NCBI RefSeq assembly: GCF_007858285.1
Contig: NZ_VFIL01000019.1
Coordinates: 1-64,000 of the forward strand
From: Pseudomonas brenneri
GTDB lineage: Bacteria > Pseudomonadota > Gammaproteobacteria > Pseudomonadales > Pseudomonadaceae
DNA length: 64,000 nucleotides
Reading direction: 5' to 3'
Program-made: the position numbers and the translations under genes
In this document: one piece after another, positions 59,527 through 64,000 of the stretch
Numbering within the stretch: the stretch's first letter is position 1
How the letters are laid out: each line of letters begins with the position of its first letter
The notes under the pieces: model-generated
Seen by the model: the letters and a program-made list of their open reading frames with translations, nothing else
The model's database searches: none
Told to the model about the DNA's origin: nothing

Positions 59527-61749
59527 ATGCCCACTTGTACACGACTCGCCGTGCCGTTTCGCCCGACCCTGCTTGCCCTGTGCTGCTCCCTGAGCTTCGC
59601 GGCCCATGGCGCCCCTCAACAGCCGCCACAGACTGACCAGGCCCTGGAGCTGGGCGCCACCAGCATCAGCGCCGAGGCCATCATCCCCGGCGCCCTGCCT
59701 CCGGTGTACGCCGGTGGCCAGGTGGCACGCGGCGGGCAGTTGGGTGTATTGGGCAACCAGGACATCATGGACGTGCCGTTCAGCATGGCGTCCTACACCG
59801 AACAACTGATTCGCGACCAACAGGCCGAGACCGTCGGCGATGTACTGCTCAACGACTCTTCCGTGCGCCAGGCTTCGGGGTACGCCAACCAGTCACAGTT
59901 GTTCGTGATTCGTGGCCTGCCACTCAATGGCGATGACATTTCCTTCAACGGCCTGTACGGCATCCTGCCCCGGCAGATCATGTCCACCGACGCCCTGGAG
60001 CGCGTGGAAGTGTTCAAGGGCCCGAACGCCTTTATCAACGGGGTAACGCCTTCGGGCTCCGGTATCGGCGGCGGCGTGAACCTGCAACCCAAGCGCGCCG
60101 ACGATGTGCCGCTGCGCCGCTTCAGCACCGATATCAGCAGCGAAGGCCGGATGGGTCAGCATCTGGATATCGGCCAGCGCTTTGGCGAGGACAATCGTTT
60201 TGGCGCGCGGGTGAACCTGTCCCAGCGTGAAGGTGATACCGCGACCGACAATGAGAACCAGCGCTCCAAACTGTTTGCCGCAGGCCTGGATTACCGTGGC
60301 GATGCGTTACGCCTGTCGGGAGACTTCGTCTATAAGAAGGAGCGCGTCAATGGCGGGCGCAACTCGGTATTCCTCGGCTCGGCAGTGACCCTGGTACCCG
60401 ACGCGCCTTCGGCCGAGACCAACTACGCCCCGCGCTGGAGCATGACCAATATTGAAGACACCCTGGGCATGCTGCGTGCCGAATATGACCTGAATGACAA
60501 CTGGACCGCCTACGCAGCAGGCGGTGCCAAGCACACCCGGGAGATGGGCCGGTACTCCTCGGTGACCATCAACGACAACCTGGGCAATGCACAATCCAGC
60601 GCCTCGACCATCGCCCACGAAGAAGACAACAGCAGCGCCATGGCCGGTTTGAACGGCAAGTTCCAGACCGGGCCGGTGAGCCACCGCCTGAACTTCGGCC
60701 TGGCCGGGATCTGGACCGAGGCACGTAACGCCTATGTGTTCGACAGCGCCAGGACCAGCACCAATATCTACAACCCGGTGACCGGCGCCGAACCGCGCCG
60801 GAACAACCCACGCAATACCCCTGGCACCGACTTCAGCGACCCGACCATCACCGCCAAGAGCTTTATGCGCAGCGCGGCGGTGTCCAACACCTTTGGATTT
60901 ATCGATGATCGCCTGCTGGTCACGCTGGGCCTGCGCCGCCAGCAAATGGTGGTGCAGGGTTACAACTACATGAGCGGCAGCCGTACGGCCAACTACGATG
61001 AGTCGATTACCACACCGGTGTACGGCATTGTGTTCAAGCCTTGGGAGCATGTGTCGCTGTATGCCAACCGGATTGAAGGGTTGGCCAAGGGGCCTGTTTC
61101 ACCGGTCAATGCCCTTGGCCGCACGGTGATTGGCGGCGGCCAGGCTTTTGCACCCGCACGTTCCAAGCAGATCGAGGCCGGGGTCAAGGTCGACATGGGC
61201 ACCTACGGCGCAACCCTGGGTGTGTATCGCATCGAGCAGCCCGGCGCCGGCTACAGCCAGATCATCGACGCCACCACCGCACGCTTCGTGCGTGAAGGCG
61301 AGCAAATCAACAAAGGTGTAGAACTCAATGTGTTCGGCGAGCCGCTGGCCGGCCTGCGCCTGCTCGGTGGTGTGACGGTCATGAAAACCGAACTCACGAA
61401 CACCCAGAACGGTGCCAACGACGGTAACCGGGCGATTGGTGTGCCGTCCTTCCAGTTCAATGCCGGCGTGGATTGGGATGTGCCGGGCCTGCAAGGCGTG
61501 ACCCTCAACGGACGCATGCTGCGCACTGGCGGGCAGTACGTCGATGCTGCCAATAAACTCAGCCTGCCGACGTGGAATCGCTTTGATGTGGGCGCACGCT
61601 ACACCTTCAAAGTGGACCAGCGCGATGTCAGCCTCGGGCTCACGGTGGACAACGTGGCCAATACCAAATACTGGGCATCGGCAATCGGCGGCTACATGAC
61701 CCAAGGCGATCCACGGGTGGCCAAGCTGTCGGCAAGCATTGAGTTCTGA
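59527..61749 (+). CDS. TonB-dependent siderophore receptor without STN domain
   Basis: 740 residues from ATG 59527 (MPTCTRLAVPFRP). Signal (LLALCCSLSFAAHGA), a TonB-box-like segment (ALELGATSISAE), plug (DVPFSMASYTEQLIRDQQ, LERVEVFKGPNAFINGVTPSGSGIGGGVNL) and a beta barrel ending IEF. No STN domain, so it is a plain transporter, probably for a ferric siderophore. The Fur-like site upstream supports iron control. An in-frame start 48 bp earlier would add a non-signal stretch and is less likely. Confidence 0.92.
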   Translation: MPTCTRLAVPFRPTLLALCCSLSFAAHGAPQQPPQTDQALELGATSISAEAIIPGALPPVYAGGQVARGGQLGVLGNQDIMDVPFSMASYTEQLIRDQQAETVGDVLLNDSSVRQASGYANQSQLFVIRGLPLNGDDISFNGLYGILPRQIMSTDALERVEVFKGPNAFINGVTPSGSGIGGGVNLQPKRADDVPLRRFSTDISSEGRMGQHLDIGQRFGEDNRFGARVNLSQREGDTATDNENQRSKLFAAGLDYRGDALRLSGDFVYKKERVNGGRNSVFLGSAVTLVPDAPSAETNYAPRWSMTNIEDTLGMLRAEYDLNDNWTAYAAGGAKHTREMGRYSSVTINDNLGNAQSSASTIAHEEDNSSAMAGLNGKFQTGPVSHRLNFGLAGIWTEARNAYVFDSARTSTNIYNPVTGAEPRRNNPRNTPGTDFSDPTITAKSFMRSAAVSNTFGFIDDRLLVTLGLRRQQMVVQGYNYMSGSRTANYDESITTPVYGIVFKPWEHVSLYANRIEGLAKGPVSPVNALGRTVIGGGQAFAPARSKQIEAGVKVDMGTYGATLGVYRIEQPGAGYSQIIDATTARFVREGEQINKGVELNVFGEPLAGLRLLGGVTVMKTELTNTQNGANDGNRAIGVPSFQFNAGVDWDVPGLQGVTLNGRMLRTGGQYVDAANKLSLPTWNRFDVGARYTFKVDQRDVSLGLTVDNVANTKYWASAIGGYMTQGDPRVAKLSASIEF

Positions 61750-61794
61750 GCCCCACCTTACAGACTGAAATCCCGGACCCCGCGCTAATCTTCT

Positions 61795-61902
61795 GTGGGA
61801 GCTGTCTCGCCCTGCGAGGCTGCGATGGCGGCGGCACAGGTACCAGAAATATCGCCTGAGCCACCGCTATCGCAGCCTCGCTAAAGCTCGACAGCTCCCA
61901 CA
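61795..61902. repeat. single REPIN, first family
   Basis: One inverted REP pair (GTGGGAGCTGTC...GCGATGGCGG and CGCAGCCTCGC...CTCGACAGCTCCCAC) with part of the linker (CAGACTGAAATCCCGGA), the same family as the arrays at 12.7 and 30.4 kb. It occupies most of the 282-bp gap between the receptor and the LysR gene. Confidence 0.9.
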
Positions 61903-62031
61903 TTTTGGTCTGTATCAGGCCGAAAATCCGGGCACACCGACAGCATTCACAAAGTATGTTGAGTTGGCAGGCTATTGGACAGCCCGGTCCCAACTGCGTA
62001 GTTTTCACCAACCGCGCACAAGGACTCTGGC

Positions 62032-62919
62032 ATGGCCCCCGACCTTACCTCCATCGAGCTGTTCCTCAAGACGGTCAAGCTGGGCAATCTGTCCCGCGCG
62101 GCCGAGCAGTCACACCTCTCGCTGTCAGCGGCCAGCCGGCGCCTGTCGTTGCTGGAGCAGCACTTCAAAGTCGCCCTGTTGCACCGCACCTCCACCGGTG
62201 TCTCGCCAACGGCGGCCGGCGAGGTGTTGGCCGAGCATGGGGGGTCGATTTTACGCGCGGTAGACGTGATGCACGCCGACCTCGCCGACTATGCCAAGGG
62301 CGCCACCGGCCGCGTGTGCCTGTACGCCAACAGCTCAGCGATGAGCCAGCAACTGCCCAGCCAACTGACCCAGTGGAACGCCCTGCACCCTGGTATCCGC
62401 CTGGATATCCGTGAGGAGCGCAGCCGCGAAATCCTGCAGGCAGTGCGCGATGGCGTGGCTGATGTAGGCATCGTCACCACCCAGCCGGGCGGCGAGGAAT
62501 TGCGCTTTGTCCCTTACTGCCAGGACCGCCTGTGCCTGCTGGTGCCCGATGATCATCCGTTCAAGATGCGCCATGCGCGCTTTGAGGATTTGTTGGGCTA
62601 CGACTTCGTCGGCCTGGAAGATAACGCCGCCATCACCGCACTGATCACCGAAGCCGCCGCCGCGATTGGCATGCCGCTGCGCCTGCGGGTCCAGGTGCGC
62701 AGCTTTGAAGCCGTGTGCCGGCTGATTGCCGCCGGCCAAGGGGTTGGCGTACTGCCCCAGGGCGCGGTGCAGATCTTTCGCAAGGAAATGGCCTTGCGCT
62801 TTATCGAAATCGACGACCCCTGGGCCGACCGCCAGATGTACCTTTGCATGCGCCAGCAACAGCCTTCGCCTACAAGCCTGGCGTTATTCGACTACCTCAG
62901 CGCCTGTAATCACGCATAA
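62032..62919 (+). CDS. LysR-family transcriptional regulator
   Basis: 295 residues. N-terminal winged helix-turn-helix (IELFLKTVKLGNLSRAAEQSHLSLSAASRRLSLLEQHFKVALLHR) and a substrate-binding domain (from about residue 90, GRVCLYANSSAMSQQLPSQL). It lies 116 bp upstream of the tartrate dehydrogenase-type gene on the same strand and may control it. Confidence 0.92.
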   Translation: MAPDLTSIELFLKTVKLGNLSRAAEQSHLSLSAASRRLSLLEQHFKVALLHRTSTGVSPTAAGEVLAEHGGSILRAVDVMHADLADYAKGATGRVCLYANSSAMSQQLPSQLTQWNALHPGIRLDIREERSREILQAVRDGVADVGIVTTQPGGEELRFVPYCQDRLCLLVPDDHPFKMRHARFEDLLGYDFVGLEDNAAITALITEAAAAIGMPLRLRVQVRSFEAVCRLIAAGQGVGVLPQGAVQIFRKEMALRFIEIDDPWADRQMYLCMRQQQPSPTSLALFDYLSACNHA

Positions 62920-63035
62920 CCGCTGGCCTTCGAATTTTGCGAAGGCCACTTCCACAATCAGCAATTCCCCCACCGCTGCACCTGTGCCAAGAATGTCCCC
63001 GCCTCACTGACAACAACAAAAACAGGAGACACGGC

Positions 63036-64000
63036 GTGTCCAATTCCACGACCAGCACCCCCCATCGTATTGCCGTGATCCCCGGCGACGGTATCGGCCG
63101 CGAGGTGGTGCCCGAAGGCTTGCGTGTACTGGAGGCCGTCAGCCGGCGTTTCGGCATTGCCTTTGAGTTCGATCACTTTGCCTGGTGCAGCGAACACTAC
63201 CTGGCCCACGGCAGCATGATGCCGGACGATTGGGCCGAGCAGATCGGCAGCCATGATGCGATCTTCTTCGGTGCCGTGGGCGCACCGGACATCATCGCCG
63301 ACCACACGGCGGTGTGGGAGTCGCTGCTGAAGATCCGCCGCCAGTTCGACCAGTACGTCAACATCCGCCCGGTACGCCTGATGCCCGGCGTGCCCTGCCC
63401 CCTCGCCGGCCGTGTGCCGGGGGATATCGACTTTATCGTGGTGCGGGAAAACACCGAGGGCGAATACTCCAGCGTCGGTGGGCGGATGTGGGAAGGCACG
63501 CCGCGCGAGATCGCCGTGCAGGAGTCGATCTTCTCCCGCGAAGGCGTGGACCGGGTGGTGGACTATGCCTTCAAACTGGCGCAGCAGCGCCCGCGCAAGA
63601 ACCTGGTGGCCGCCACCAAATCCAACGGTATTTCCATCACCATGCCGTTCTGGGACGAGCGGGTGAACCTGATCGCCCAGCGCTACCCGGACGTCAAGAC
63701 CGCTAAATTCCACATCGATATTCTGTGTGCGCATTTCGTGCAGCACCCGGACTGGTTTGACGTGGTGGTGGCCTCCAACCTGTTTGGCGACATCCTTTCC
63801 GACCTCGGCCCAGCCTGTACCGGCACCATCGGTATTGCCCCGTCGGCCAACCTCAATCCCGAGCGGCGCTACCCATCGCTGTTCGAGCCGGTGCATGGTT
63901 CGGCACCGGACATTGCCGGGCTGGGCGTGGCCAACCCCATCGGGCAGATCTGGTCGGCTGCGTTGATGATCGAACATCTGGGCAATGGCGACCCGCTTTA
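63036..64000 (+). CDS. ttuC: tartrate dehydrogenase/decarboxylase-type enzyme (3' end outside window)
   Basis: 321 codons from a GTG with AGGAG upstream, still open at the edge; the family is about 360 residues. Isocitrate/isopropylmalate dehydrogenase fold: AVIPGDGIGREVVPEGLRVL, IRPVRLMPGVPCPLAG, VVRENTEGEYSSVGG, the lysine in AATKSNGIS, and the metal-binding NLFGDILSDLGPACTG with HGSAPDIAG. NAD-dependent oxidation or decarboxylation of tartrate and D-malate. A D-malate dehydrogenase (DmlA) is the main alternative. Confidence 0.88.
   Translation, partial: MSNSTTSTPHRIAVIPGDGIGREVVPEGLRVLEAVSRRFGIAFEFDHFAWCSEHYLAHGSMMPDDWAEQIGSHDAIFFGAVGAPDIIADHTAVWESLLKIRRQFDQYVNIRPVRLMPGVPCPLAGRVPGDIDFIVVRENTEGEYSSVGGRMWEGTPREIAVQESIFSREGVDRVVDYAFKLAQQRPRKNLVAATKSNGISITMPFWDERVNLIAQRYPDVKTAKFHIDILCAHFVQHPDWFDVVVASNLFGDILSDLGPACTGTIGIAPSANLNPERRYPSLFEPVHGSAPDIAGLGVANPIGQIWSAALMIEHLGNGDPL

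Noticed and set aside
62958..63977. 339-codon minus-strand frame opposite the tartrate dehydrogenase
   Set aside because: Antisense to a clear isocitrate/isopropylmalate-type dehydrogenase with catalytic motifs.

Overview
The window looks like chromosome of a fluorescent Pseudomonas, most likely of the P. fluorescens group. It carries a pyoverdine locus, a psl exopolysaccharide operon, Pseudomonas-type REP/REPIN repeats, Fur and PvdS promoter motifs, and GC-rich coding sequence. The psl set differs from that of P. aeruginosa. I saw no rRNA, tRNA, CRISPR array, phage or insertion-sequence transposase.

1-23.1 kb is the pyoverdine region. A pyoverdine peptide synthetase (PvdI-like, truncated by the window edge; C-A-T-E-C-A-T-C-A...) is preceded by a SyrP-like beta-hydroxylase and a type II thioesterase, all on the minus strand. 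Divergent from them is a PvdS-box-driven fusion of an SCP2 lipid-binding domain with a JmjC/cupin oxygenase. Then come the periplasmic maturation genes pvdP (minus) and pvdM-pvdN-pvdO (plus), the exporter pvdE and the receptor fpvA. Matches to the PvdS box (TAAAT-N16-CGT) precede the SCP2-JmjC gene, pvdP, pvdM and pvdE; weaker CTAAT variants precede the synthetase and the thioesterase. Together these genes assemble, export, mature and re-import the siderophore.

23.1-34.8 kb is an accessory stretch. It holds an MFS exporter divergent from a tetR regulator with a double palindromic operator, a tripartite drug efflux operon (TolC-like, HlyD, DHA2 MFS), an AraC regulator, a truncated GH15 gene abutting a 156-bp-period REPIN array, an epoxide-hydrolase-like protein, a GlxA regulator, an isonitrile hydratase and a LysE exporter.

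34.8-50.5 kb is a 12-gene operon with tightly packed or overlapping genes: pslA-B-C-D-E-F-G-H-I-J, a hexapeptide-repeat acyltransferase, and pslK. It covers lipid-carrier priming, GDP-mannose supply, glycosyl transfer, polymerisation, flipping and outer-membrane export. Two FleQ-like palindromes lie in the roughly 0.5 kb leader.

50.5-64 kb starts with a second REPIN array (137-bp period). It continues with a cell-surface-signalling iron system (TonB receptor with STN domain, FecR, ECF sigma, perfect Fur palindrome), a DUF4174 protein, a glutathione S-transferase, DNA polymerase II, a second Fur-box-linked TonB receptor, a LysR regulator and the start of a tartrate dehydrogenase-type enzyme that runs off the right edge.
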